From Natronococcus amylolyticus DSM 10524 (GTDB lineage: Archaea; Halobacteriota; Halobacteria; Halobacteriales; Natrialbaceae): a stretch of 32,226 nt of DNA. The stretch covers positions 168,320-200,545 of the forward strand of contig NZ_AOIB01000005.1 of NCBI RefSeq assembly GCF_000337675.1, in the 5' to 3' direction. Shown here piece by piece: positions 25,099 to 32,226 of the stretch; position 1 is the stretch's first letter; every line of letters begins with the position of its first letter. Under the pieces are notes generated by a model. It was not told where the DNA came from, did not search any database, and saw nothing but the letters and a program-made list of their open reading frames with translations. Both the position numbers and the translations under genes were made by a program.

Positions 25099-27366
25099 TC
25101 AGTCCGCCTGTGGAGCTGGCTGACCGTCGGACTGGCTGTCGTGGCCGAACGGATCGTACTCCTCGCCGCCGCCGTCGTAGAACTTCTGGAAGAACTCCAC
25201 GTACTCCAGACGAAGCATCTGGATCCCGGCTGCGGTGATCCCCAGCAGGAGGACCACGATGTGGCCGAGGACGAACACCACGACGGCGCCGATCAGTGCC
25301 AGCGCCATCACGATGGGGCCGCCGTCGAACCCGATCCAGACGAGCCCTTCGAAGACGACTTCACCGGCCTCGGGAGCCGCCGGCGCGCCGAAGTACGCGA
25401 ACTCCATGTATCCGGTCTCGTCGGCCGCAGCACCGAAGACCAGGAGGTTCACGACGAACGCCATCCCACCCTTCGCAAGCAGGACGGCGACCATTCGGAG
25501 ATACGAGAGGACGTGACCGAACGCCCAGGCCGGCGTCTCGAGGAGGCCGGCGACGCCCTCGGCGCTGCCGACCATGACGACACCGACGACCAACATCGCG
25601 ATCCCCGCAAGGCCGACGACCTCCGGAAGTCCCTCGAACCCGAGTGCGAACTGGTCCGTCTCGTAGAGGACGCTCTCGGTCCCGACGAGGAAGTCGGGTT
25701 TCTGGCCCTCCCCGTGGGTGCTGAACAGCCAGAGGAACAGGCCGTTCATCGCGAGGATCCAGGAGAACTTCTCCATGACGGCTGCCTTCAGGCTGTGGCT
25801 GAGCTCGTTGATGAAGCCCAGCACCAGGCCGATGTTGAGGTGGATGACCCCGAACACGACGCTCATGACGATCCACAGCATCGCCCAGCTCTCGGGATGT
25901 TGGAGGCCCTTGGTGAGCACGCCGGCAAGCGGCAGGTGTATGCCGACATCGCTCATGTAGACGCCAAAGAAGTCGTCGTACAGGTAACCGAAGAGTATCG
26001 TGAACACACCGGCCCAGATGGCGATGGTTCCGATCGCCTTGCCGGCATCGGAGTCGAAGATCTTCCAGGCTCCCCAGCCCATCAGCATGTAGAGGATCCC
26101 GTAGCCGATGTCACCAATCATGAAGCCGAAGGCGAACGGGTAGGTCAGGAAGATGAAAAACGTCGGATCCAGCTCGCTGTACTTGGGCTGGCTGACCATC
26201 TTCACGAGCAGCTCGAACGGCTTTGCCGGCGTGATGTTGTCGAGCCTGACCGGCGGCTCGTTGTCCATCGTTACGGCACGGTTGCCGTGGCCGCCGCCAT
26301 CGGCGCGTGTAGGCTGTCCGCCGTCGGTTGCTGCCTTCTGTTTGGGCGAGGACGTTTCGTCGGAGTCCGCGTCGGCGTCGGCTTCCGTCTCCGTGTCGTC
26401 GGTGTGCTCGACGGCACCGTGTTCGTGCTCGTCGTACTCGGCCCGCTCGAGTTCCTCGATTTCGACGCTTTCGCCGACCGTATCGCGCAGCGCGGCAACG
26501 AGTTCCTCGTACTGCTCGGTGGGAATCCAGCCCTCGGCGATGAACGCCCGGTCACTCGTCGCAAACTGCAGGGGCGCTTCCGCACGCTGGACCTCGACGG
26601 TCAGCTCCGCCTCGAGCGCCAGCAGGAACCCCCCCTGGTTGGCCTTGATCTGTTCGAGCTCCGCATCGATCTCGTCGGTGCGAGATTGTAGCTCCTGTTT
26701 TTCTTCCTCGAGTTCGGCGACGTACGCTCCCGGCGTCCGGTCGGTCTCGGGGATCTCGTGGCGCGTAAACTCGACGCCGACGAGCGCGTCGTCGATCAGG
26801 CCGTCGTCGGCATCGACGCCCTCGGCGGGTGCAGCGACGATGGCGACGACGTCACCGCCAGTAAACGTCTCGAACGCCCGAATTTCGTCGGCCATCTCGA
26901 GGGCGGCTTCGATCTCGTCGGCAGGTCCTTCGCCGACGACGACGTCGACCGTCTCGTAGCCCGAGAGCAGATCGAGATCCACTTCGAGTTCCGCGAAGGG
27001 TTCGACGCGGTCGAGTCGTTCCTCGACCTGCCGGAGCTCTTCGCGGATCTCGCTGCGATCGTCGTCGAGTTCGTTGACCCGTGTCCGCGTCTCCTCGAGT
27101 CGCTGTTCCCAGCCGTCGTCGACCGAACCCACGGTCGTCTCGTCGGCCGATAGGTCGAGGGTGCTCTCCAGGGCGCGAACGGTAACCAGCTTCTCGGAGG
27201 CGTCGTCGGCCCCCTCGATCGGCGTCCCGTTGTCAAACCCCTTCCACGAGCCGTCGTAGTCCGAGAGATGAACCAGATTCAGGTTGTGAATCGTCTCGAT
27301 GACCGTGGGCATGACGCCCTTCGAACCGGCCACCGAGACCTTGCTCATCCGCTCAGGTCTGAACAT
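25099..27366 (-). CDS. atpI: A-type ATP synthase subunit I (membrane stator, a-subunit)
   Basis: A 755-residue stator subunit with a long cytoplasmic N-terminal half and about eight membrane helices after residue 400. The start FRPERMSKVSVAG matches the conserved x-R-x-E-M-x-K-V opening of V/A-type a-subunits, which favours ATG at 27366 over the ATG at 27348 even though it overlaps atpH by 14 bases. Residues about 310-370 are a low-complexity His/Asp/Glu/Thr-rich linker typical of halophiles. Arg624 in LSYLRMVAVLLA is the expected proton-channel arginine. The gene is followed by a T-tract and then a 234-bp gap before atpK. Confidence 0.95.
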   Translation of the reverse strand: MFRPERMSKVSVAGSKGVMPTVIETIHNLNLVHLSDYDGSWKGFDNGTPIEGADDASEKLVTVRALESTLDLSADETTVGSVDDGWEQRLEETRTRVNELDDDRSEIREELRQVEERLDRVEPFAELEVDLDLLSGYETVDVVVGEGPADEIEAALEMADEIRAFETFTGGDVVAIVAAPAEGVDADDGLIDDALVGVEFTRHEIPETDRTPGAYVAELEEEKQELQSRTDEIDAELEQIKANQGGFLLALEAELTVEVQRAEAPLQFATSDRAFIAEGWIPTEQYEELVAALRDTVGESVEIEELERAEYDEHEHGAVEHTDDTETEADADADSDETSSPKQKAATDGGQPTRADGGGHGNRAVTMDNEPPVRLDNITPAKPFELLVKMVSQPKYSELDPTFFIFLTYPFAFGFMIGDIGYGILYMLMGWGAWKIFDSDAGKAIGTIAIWAGVFTILFGYLYDDFFGVYMSDVGIHLPLAGVLTKGLQHPESWAMLWIVMSVVFGVIHLNIGLVLGFINELSHSLKAAVMEKFSWILAMNGLFLWLFSTHGEGQKPDFLVGTESVLYETDQFALGFEGLPEVVGLAGIAMLVVGVVMVGSAEGVAGLLETPAWAFGHVLSYLRMVAVLLAKGGMAFVVNLLVFGAAADETGYMEFAYFGAPAAPEAGEVVFEGLVWIGFDGGPIVMALALIGAVVVFVLGHIVVLLLGITAAGIQMLRLEYVEFFQKFYDGGGEEYDPFGHDSQSDGQPAPQAD

Positions 27367-27685
27367 GAACGTCCTCCTGGAACAGTTCGACGACGTAGTC
27401 GGTCACTTCGTCGACCCGGCTCTGGGCACGCTCGGCGAGCGCCTCGCGCTCCTGTTCGCCCTCACGAAGGACGCGCTCACACTCCTCGTCGATCTCGGCG
27501 CGCGCCTCCTCGAGGCGGCGCTCCTTGATATCCCGCGCTTCCTGTTCCGCTTCCGTGCGAATCTCCTCGGCACGTTTCCGGGCCTCGGCTATCCGCTCGT
27601 CGCGGTCGTCTTCTGCCTGTGCGACGATCTCGTCGGCCTCCTCTTCCGCCGACTTGATTCGTTCGAGAACCTGTGGCCTCGGCAT
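27353..27685 (-). CDS. atpH: A-type ATP synthase subunit H (peripheral stalk)
   Basis: A 110-residue, almost wholly coiled-coil protein (rich in Glu, Arg, Ala; MPRPQVLERIKSAEEEADEI at the start) that pairs with subunit E in the peripheral stalk. Length matches family members (about 105-115). It is the first gene of the operon and overlaps atpI by 14 bases. Upstream, a TATA-like CATATAC and a near-palindrome lie within 40 nt of the ATG. Confidence 0.9.
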   Translation of the reverse strand: MPRPQVLERIKSAEEEADEIVAQAEDDRDERIAEARKRAEEIRTEAEQEARDIKERRLEEARAEIDEECERVLREGEQEREALAERAQSRVDEVTDYVVELFQEDVHVQT

Positions 27686-27692
27686 ATTCTAA

Positions 27693-27708
27693 GCAAACGA
27701 ACGTTTGC
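27693..27708. promoter_or_regulatory. Near-palindrome between the atpH TATA box and start codon
   Basis: GCAAACGAACGTTTGC has perfect 7-bp inverted arms (GCAAACG/CGTTTGC) around AA. It lies 8-23 nt before the atpH ATG and just downstream of the likely TATA box, a position where a bound protein would block initiation. It could instead form a hairpin in a short leader. Confidence 0.45.
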
Positions 27709-27715
27709 GGCAACG

Positions 27716-27722
27716 CGTATAT
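27716..27722 (-). promoter_or_regulatory. TATA box of the ATP synthase operon
   Basis: The minus-strand sequence CATATAC lies about 31-37 nt before the atpH ATG. This implies transcription starting within about 10 nt of the start codon. Confidence 0.5.
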
Positions 27723-27810
27723 GGTAGTTGCGAAAGTATCGCGTTCGATCGCGACGCAGATCGGTGGTAGTCAGCGATTGTCCCGCGCCGAATCAACCGG
27801 GAACAGCAGA

Positions 27811-27816
27811 CATATT
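27811..27816 (+). promoter_or_regulatory. TATA box of the methyltransferase gene
   Basis: CATATT lies 26-31 nt before the ATG at 27842, as expected for a leaderless gene. It supports 27842 over the in-frame start at 27728, which lies in the divergent promoter region. Confidence 0.5.
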
Positions 27817-27841
27817 GCCGTCGGATCAAAACCCCTCTCCA

Positions 27842-28465
27842 ATGGGAGTCCTCGAGAACAAGGCCCGAGCTCGGCTGTTCTATAAGTACCTCTCGAAGGT
27901 GTACGACCGCATCAATCCGTTTATCTGGAACGAGCAGATGCGCAGCGAGGCCCTCGAGTTGCTCGAGTTCGAGCCCGGAGCCACAGTGCTCGACGTCGGC
28001 TGTGGCACTGGTTTCGCCACGGAGGGACTGCTCGAGCACGTCGATGCGGTGTACGCGGTCGACCAGAGCGAACACCAGCTCGAGCAGGCCTACGCGAAGT
28101 TTGGCAAGCGAGCGCCGCCGGTTCACTTCCACCGGGGCGACGCCGAGCGACTCCCGTTCGCGACCGACACCTTCGACGTCGTCTGGTCGTCGGGCTCGAT
28201 CGAGTACTGGCCGAACCCGATACTGGCGCTCCGTGAGTTCCGCCGCGTGCTCAAACCCGGCGGCCAGGTGCTGGTCGTCGGGCCGAACTACCCCGAAAAC
28301 CCGATCGCACAGCGTCTCGCCGACGCCATGATGCTGTTTTACGACGAGTACGAGGCCGATCGGATGTTCAAGGCAGCCGGCTTCGAGGACGTCAGACACG
28401 CCTTCATGGGGCCGGAGTACGAGCCCGAGGTCGCGATTACGACCGTCGCCCGCGCCCCCGAGTAG
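27842..28465 (+). CDS. SAM-dependent methyltransferase, MPBQ/MSBQ (VTE3)-like
   Basis: A 207-residue class I methyltransferase. SAM-binding motif I VLDVGCGTG is at 49-57, with the acidic Asp74 in YAVDQS. Beyond the fold, several stretches resemble the plant 2-methyl-6-phytylbenzoquinone methyltransferase VTE3 as I remember it: FYKYLSKVYDRINPFIWNEQM near the start (residues 13-33), SGSIEYWPNP around 117-126, RVLKPGG, VGPNYP and the closing FKAAGFEDV. A quinone-ring methylation role, for example on menaquinone, is therefore likely, but the exact substrate is inferred. Cytoplasmic or membrane-peripheral. It diverges from atpH and its stop codon abuts the pilin stop codon. Confidence 0.88.
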   Translation: MGVLENKARARLFYKYLSKVYDRINPFIWNEQMRSEALELLEFEPGATVLDVGCGTGFATEGLLEHVDAVYAVDQSEHQLEQAYAKFGKRAPPVHFHRGDAERLPFATDTFDVVWSSGSIEYWPNPILALREFRRVLKPGGQVLVVGPNYPENPIAQRLADAMMLFYDEYEADRMFKAAGFEDVRHAFMGPEYEPEVAITTVARAPE

Positions 28466-28963
28466 TCAGTCAGCCGTCGTCTCGAGCGCGGCGACCTGCT
28501 GGCCGTCGACGGCGATGGTCACGGAAACCGTGTCACCGGAGCTGATCGTCGGCGTGTTGGTTCCCGCGACGGAGAGCGTCGAGCGTTCACCGGCGCTCCA
28601 GGTCGAACCGCTCGCCGAATTGAATGGACCGCTCGGTGCCTGGTCGAAGCCCGTAGCACCGGTGAAGGGAACCGGTGGCTGCTCGGAGAGCTGCTCACCG
28701 TTTACTGCGACCGTCAGCGCGAGCTCCTCGACGTCGATCGGATCGCCAGCGACGTGTTCGACCGTGATCGTCCCCTTGCTCCCGTCGGCCGCGAGGTCGA
28801 ACGCGACCGGGTTCTTGGGGGATGTCGGACTCAGCCCGCCGGCACCGACCGCGACGACCGCCGCCAGTGCCACGGTAACGCCGATCAGGAGCACTACGCC
28901 GATCACGGGGCTGACCCCGCGGTCGTCGGATCGGTGGGCTCGGAGCGTCGGTCCCAGTATCAC
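28466..28963 (-). CDS. Type IV pilin-like protein (archaeal prepilin N-terminal domain)
   Basis: A 165-residue secreted protein with a class III signal: the short leader ends DDRG and is followed by VSPVIGVVLLIGV, so the prepilin peptidase PibD should cut between Gly16 and Val17. A hydrophobic helix (17-44) that would form the pilus core follows, then a beta-rich domain rich in Thr, Ser and Gly. It starts with GTG; no ATG is available in a suitable place, and a strong TATATAAA-type box lies 25-32 nt upstream. No pilus ATPase or PilC-type gene lies in this window, so it depends on machinery encoded elsewhere. It may be a minor pilin or an exported protein using the pilin pathway. Confidence 0.88.
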   Translation of the reverse strand: MILGPTLRAHRSDDRGVSPVIGVVLLIGVTVALAAVVAVGAGGLSPTSPKNPVAFDLAADGSKGTITVEHVAGDPIDVEELALTVAVNGEQLSEQPPVPFTGATGFDQAPSGPFNSASGSTWSAGERSTLSVAGTNTPTISSGDTVSVTIAVDGQQVAALETTAD

Positions 28964-28987
28964 GGCGCTCTCTGGCCTCGTCTCCCT

Positions 28988-28995
28988 ATATAAAG
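28988..28995 (-). promoter_or_regulatory. TATA box of the pilin-like gene
   Basis: TTTATATA on the minus strand lies 25-32 nt before the GTG at 28963. It is the strongest TATA match in the window, consistent with high or condition-specific expression and a leaderless message. Confidence 0.65.
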
Positions 28996-29010
28996 AGTCG
29001 GTTACGGCCG

Positions 29011-30255
29011 CTACTCGCCGTCGCTCGGCGCGTCGCTACTCGAGACGGTTCCCTCGATGCTGCCGTCGTCGGTCTCCGCTCGCAGGTCGTACTCGCCGTC
29101 GGGCGGGAGGAGCCACAGCGAGCCGTCCGAACCCGTCTCGCCGATTTCTTCGCCGTCGACCGAAACCGTGGCGGGCTCCGGCTCGTCGGTTTCGGCGTCC
29201 GTCACGACGACTTCGGCCGGTCCGTTCGCCGCGGTTTCGTTGATCGAGAGCACGAGCCCGTCGTCGTTCCACTGGCTGTTGTTGATCGTCGGCAGCTGCC
29301 GATAGTCGAGGGTCTGGACTTCCCGGTAGGCCGCGCCCGTCCCGCCGTCGAGATACGTGGTTAGCTGCCCCTGGTCGTGGATCGCCTGAATCCGGTACAG
29401 CTGTCCCGTCCTGCTCTCGACGGCGTCCGAGGAGTGGCTCTCGTGGTCGGCTCCGAACACCCACGGATACAGCTCCTGGGCCGTTCCGTGCGCGTCGGTG
29501 ATGTCGTCGAACTGGTTCGGCTGCGTCGTGTTCCGGCTGTCGAACCGCGTCGTTTCCCGGACGTAGTTCCCATCCAGCAACGAGAGGGTGTAGCCGGTCT
29601 CGGCGGTCCGAACGGCCAGCGGTTGTCCGCCACCGTCGGACCGACTCGCCGTCTCGAGTTGCGATCGGGTATCGCTGCGGTGCATCTCCAGCTTTCTCGC
29701 GTCGTCTCGAGTCGAGAGCGAGTACCCCGGAACCTCGTTCGCGTATCCGACGAGATCGTCGAGCGCACGCTCGACCGTCGCCGACTCGTGGTAGTTCCGC
29801 GAGAACGTCTGGAGTAGTTCGGTCGTCGACTGCTCGTCCGCCGCGTGGGCTTGCACCGCCGTTCGCTCGCGGTCCTCGAGTTCGTCGATCCGCTCCTGTA
29901 GCCGATCGTACCCCGCCCGGACCCGCTCTTCGCGCTCCTCGTCGGAGGCGTTGTCGAACCCGCTTCGGACGAGCGTTTCCTGTTCGGCGTCGACTCTGAG
30001 CTCGTCGTCCGCGGCCATGAGCGACGCGCCGAGACCGCTGCCGTGCTCGACCCGTTCGCTTCGCTGCTCCTCGCCGGGATCGAGTCGGTTCGACGTCCCG
30101 TTCGCCTCGACGAACGTCGCTCCCTGGTCGGCCTCGTCCGCCTCGAAGACGATCTCGTCCGTCTCGTTCGGTTCCCCATCGACCGCGGAAACGGCCATTG
30201 CGGGCACCGAGAGGACGAGTAGTCCTGCGAGAACGACGGCCATCACACCCTTCAT
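29011..30255 (-). CDS. Secreted haloarchaeal protein with coiled coil and C-terminal beta domain
   Basis: A 414-residue protein starting MKGVMAVVLAGLLVLSVPAMA, a Sec-type signal peptide with likely cleavage near residue 21. A charged coiled coil spans about 95-140, a long unassigned region follows, and residues about 335-405 (PATVSVDGEEIGETGSDGSLWLLPPDGEYDLRA in part) look like a carboxypeptidase-regulatory or Ig-like beta domain. Several N-x-S/T sites are present, possibly glycosylated. No C-terminal anchor. The frame opens at 30276, but the TATA box at 30279-30286 is only 3 nt before that ATG and 27 nt (centre) before the ATG at 30255, so 30255 is the likely start and the extra seven residues are probably untranslated. 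Divergent from a membrane-anchored regulator; function unknown. Confidence 0.8.
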   Translation of the reverse strand: MKGVMAVVLAGLLVLSVPAMAVSAVDGEPNETDEIVFEADEADQGATFVEANGTSNRLDPGEEQRSERVEHGSGLGASLMAADDELRVDAEQETLVRSGFDNASDEEREERVRAGYDRLQERIDELEDRERTAVQAHAADEQSTTELLQTFSRNYHESATVERALDDLVGYANEVPGYSLSTRDDARKLEMHRSDTRSQLETASRSDGGGQPLAVRTAETGYTLSLLDGNYVRETTRFDSRNTTQPNQFDDITDAHGTAQELYPWVFGADHESHSSDAVESRTGQLYRIQAIHDQGQLTTYLDGGTGAAYREVQTLDYRQLPTINNSQWNDDGLVLSINETAANGPAEVVVTDAETDEPEPATVSVDGEEIGETGSDGSLWLLPPDGEYDLRAETDDGSIEGTVSSSDAPSDGE

Positions 30256-30278
30256 CAATACAGCATAAGAACTCATGA

Positions 30279-30286
30279 TATAAAAT
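30279..30286 (-). promoter_or_regulatory. TATA box that moves the start of the secreted protein gene
   Basis: ATTTTATA on the minus strand is centred 27 nt before the ATG at 30255 but only about 6 nt before the ATG at 30276. Transcription should therefore begin near 30255, making that codon the leaderless start. A partial palindrome (30288-30301) lies directly upstream, where an operator could sit. Confidence 0.6.
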
Positions 30287-30376
30287 ACGATCGGCCGACC
30301 GTCGTTTCGGGACCGTTCGAGAGGACCGGAAACGCTTCAAGCACCGCTGTGATTTTTTATTCACCCATAGAAAGTG

Positions 30377-30384
30377 TTTTTTAC
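30377..30384 (+). promoter_or_regulatory. TATA-like box of the membrane-anchored regulator
   Basis: TTTTTTAC is centred 27 nt before the ATG at 30407. It shares a 150-bp divergent region with the promoter of the secreted protein. Confidence 0.5.
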
Positions 30385-30406
30385 TCTGAGAGTATTGGTG
30401 GTATGT

Positions 30407-31735
30407 ATGCGGGTTTCGATCGTCGCGTCGGTCGTACTGGTGGTGGTACTTGCTGGTTCGGTCCTCGGAGCAGCCGCCACCGGATCGACAGCGACGGCGT
30501 CGGAACCAGCGAGCACGCCCTCGGTGCAGGCGACACAGCCCGCGGTCGACGACGGTTCGATGCTCGAGAGCGCGGATCCGGCCCAGGAAATCCGAATCAA
30601 CGTCACCGAGAGCGGGGACGCGGTCTGGACGATCGAGAGCCGGTTTCTCCTGACCGACGAGAGCGAGGCCGAGGCGTTCCTCGAGTACGCCGAGACGGTT
30701 TCGACCGACGAAGACGAGGGCGTCTACGATCGAAGCCTGTTCGAACCCCACGTCGAGACCGCCGCGGACGCGACCGACCGGGAGATGACGATCGAAGACG
30801 CCGGCTGGGACGACCCGCAGCTCCGTTCCGCGGACGACGACAGATCGAACGAGTCGGGATCGACGGTCGGCATCCTCTCGTACTCGTTTATCTGGACCGA
30901 GTTTGCGGCAGTCGACGGAACGCAGATCCACGTCGGGGACGCGTTCCAGAGCGACGACGGGCCGTGGCTCTCGGCGCTGGCCGAGGAGCAACGTCTCGTG
31001 ATTCAGGCGCCCTCGGACCACGGCTTTCACGACTACAACCTCTCGGTGAGTCCACAGAATAGCGCGCTCATCGTCGACGGCCCCCACCAGTTCGAAGAGG
31101 ACGAACTCGAGGCGACCTTTCTCCGCGGAGCCGACGACGGCTCGTCCGGAGGCGCCGATTTCTACCCCGCCAGCGCCGAACTGCTCTTCGGTGGGGCGTT
31201 CGTTCTCGCGATCCTGATCGGAACGGGAAGCTACGCTCTGGCGCGGTGGTCCTCGGATTCCGAGTGGTCGCCGGCGCTGTGGGTCTCCGGGCTCCTCCCG
31301 TCGAACGCAGGGGAACGAACCGGCGGAGGGTCGCCGCCGACCCGACGGGACGACCCGAGCAGCGCTTCGGAGCGGGACGCCGAACTGGGCACGGTCGATG
31401 CCGACGGTTCTCGAGCGTTGACTGGCGGTGTCGAGTCACCCTCTCGAGAATCGTCGGGCCAGACGTTCGCGTACGCCGAGGAATCCGGGGCGGATGAGTC
31501 GGATGAGGCAGTCGACCCCGAACTGTTGAGCGACGAGGAGCGGGTCCTCCGGCTGCTCAGGCGAAACGGCGGTCGGATGAAACAGGGCTCGATCGTCTCC
31601 GAGACCGGCTGGTCGAACGCCAAGGTCTCCCAGCTGCTCTCACAGATGGCCGACGACGAGGAAATCGAGAAGCTCCGGATCGGCCGCGAGAACCTCATCA
31701 CGCTGCCGGAAGTCGATCCGACGGAACTCGGCTGA
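30407..31735 (+). CDS. Membrane-anchored winged-helix regulator with extracellular sensor domain
   Basis: A 442-residue protein. A signal peptide or N-terminal helix (1-24) leads into an extracytoplasmic, acidic, beta-rich domain (about 55-245). One membrane helix at 257-279 is followed by a disordered Ser/Gly/Asp-rich cytoplasmic linker, then a winged-helix domain at about 365-435 (LSDEERVLRLLRRNGG, then ETGWSNAKVSQLLSQM as recognition helix region and a basic wing). The layout is that of a one-component regulator sensing an envelope signal and binding DNA from the membrane; release by proteolysis is possible. The open frame begins at a GTG at 30374, but this GTG precedes the TATA box; ATG at 30407 is preferred. 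Divergent from the secreted protein gene, its likely partner or target. Confidence 0.85.
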   Translation: MRVSIVASVVLVVVLAGSVLGAAATGSTATASEPASTPSVQATQPAVDDGSMLESADPAQEIRINVTESGDAVWTIESRFLLTDESEAEAFLEYAETVSTDEDEGVYDRSLFEPHVETAADATDREMTIEDAGWDDPQLRSADDDRSNESGSTVGILSYSFIWTEFAAVDGTQIHVGDAFQSDDGPWLSALAEEQRLVIQAPSDHGFHDYNLSVSPQNSALIVDGPHQFEEDELEATFLRGADDGSSGGADFYPASAELLFGGAFVLAILIGTGSYALARWSSDSEWSPALWVSGLLPSNAGERTGGGSPPTRRDDPSSASERDAELGTVDADGSRALTGGVESPSRESSGQTFAYAEESGADESDEAVDPELLSDEERVLRLLRRNGGRMKQGSIVSETGWSNAKVSQLLSQMADDEEIEKLRIGRENLITLPEVDPTELG

Positions 31736-32194
31736 CGGTCCGTTTTCGGCTCGAGAGCGCCGTCGGCAGAGTTAGCTTCGTTCGCGATCCCCTGCCGTTC
31801 GCACGGCTCGCAGGCCTGCGGTCCGGCACCGGTGGAAACGGTCTCGGCAACCGGAGGGCGTTCGTGGGTTCGACGCACGACGCGGGGTGGAAAACGCATC
31901 CGAGTTCTCGTCGGTCCCTTCGGAACCGGACGACCTCGAGTCCGAACGATTTCCGGACGGACAGCCGATCCCCGAGGCGTTCGGTAGAACCGTCCGTTCT
32001 CTACGGTCGCTTGCCGTACACCGGCCAACCGCCTGCCCTCCCCCGGGTCGCGTGACTCTCACTATCGCTCGAGTCCCGCTTCCGGCCACAAACTGCGGCT
32101 TACGCCAGTGGGGTTCGCTCGACGATCTGCCGCGTGGACCTTTTTCTCGTCGGGTTCGCCCCGCTCACCCTCCTCGAAAAATCTGCACCAAAAA
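31736..32194. other. Intergenic region with no convincing gene
   Basis: About 460 bases after the regulator. The longest open frame (minus strand, 31772-32089) encodes Arg/Ser/Gly-rich sequence without hydrophobic core, helix pattern or any family motif, and has no TATA box at the expected distance. No tRNA, rRNA or repeat array was recognised. Short T-runs (31742-31746 and 32140-32145) could end transcription. Confidence 0.5.
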
Positions 32195-32223
32195 GCCGCT
32201 CGTTCGCTGCGCTCACTCGCGGC
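32195..32223. repeat. Imperfect GC-rich inverted repeat at the window end
   Basis: Outer arms GCCGC and GCGGC are separated by a partly self-complementary core built from CGCT/GCTC units. Such elements recur between genes in haloarchaeal genomes, in my experience, and may break short-read assembly. The contig or window ends three bases later. Confidence 0.4.
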
Positions 32224-32226
32224 ACT

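Noticed and set aside
31772..32089. A 105-codon minus-strand frame after the membrane-anchored regulator
   Set aside because: Arg/Ser/Gly/Thr-rich, no hydrophobic core, acidic bias absent although all real proteins here are acidic, and no promoter at the expected distance.

Overview
The window is a GC-rich stretch of a haloarchaeal chromosome, most likely from the Natrialbales (Natrinema/Haloterrigena/Natronococcus-like); the family-level placement is an impression. Evidence: very acidic proteins, an archaeal A-type ATP synthase operon, a proteasome-activating nucleotidase, pyruvoyl-dependent arginine decarboxylase, a haloarchaeal-style prepilin, and TATA-like boxes centred about 27-30 nt before start codons (leaderless transcripts). 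The first 21 bases are not biological: positions 3-21 are a perfect copy of the 19-bp Tn5/Nextera mosaic end, so the window begins at a contig end with untrimmed library adapter.

Layout. (1) 286-7912: an orphan four-PAS histidine kinase; two divergent alkaline-phosphatase-superfamily genes (one with a canonical sulfatase Cys site, one with Thr at that position); a creatininase-family amidohydrolase; truA; a small two-helix membrane protein. (2) 7935-14076: a 53-aa C2H2 zinc-finger microprotein, an M28 aminopeptidase, oligoendopeptidase F, a 56-aa membrane microprotein, a Cys-containing membrane protein and the PAN unfoldase. PAN, PepF and M28 together form a plausible route from unfolded protein through peptides to amino acids. 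The two microproteins are easily missed because they are so short. (3) 14106-15840: a small membrane protein, pdaD (agmatine synthesis) and two conserved haloarchaeal proteins of unknown function. (4) 15846-27685, all on the minus strand: the A-type ATP synthase genes in the order H-I-K-E-C-F-A-B, then an acyl-CoA synthetase and an endonuclease/exonuclease/phosphatase-family gene, then subunit D and a zinc-ribbon-like protein. Subunit D is thus cut off from the rest of its complex, and a T-tract plus TATA boxes between I and K suggest the operon is transcribed in at least two parts. (5) 27842-31735: a quinone-type methyltransferase resembling plant VTE3, a type IV pilin-like protein, and a divergent pair made of a secreted protein and a membrane-anchored winged-helix regulator. 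(6) 31736-32226: no convincing gene; GC-rich, with an imperfect inverted repeat at the very end.

The best candidates for something undescribed are the secreted protein/membrane-anchored wHTH pair (29011-31735), which looks like an envelope-sensing one-component regulator with its partner, and the two microproteins. No CRISPR array, insertion sequence, rRNA or tRNA was recognised. Many long open frames antisense to real genes are by-products of high-GC codon usage and were left out.
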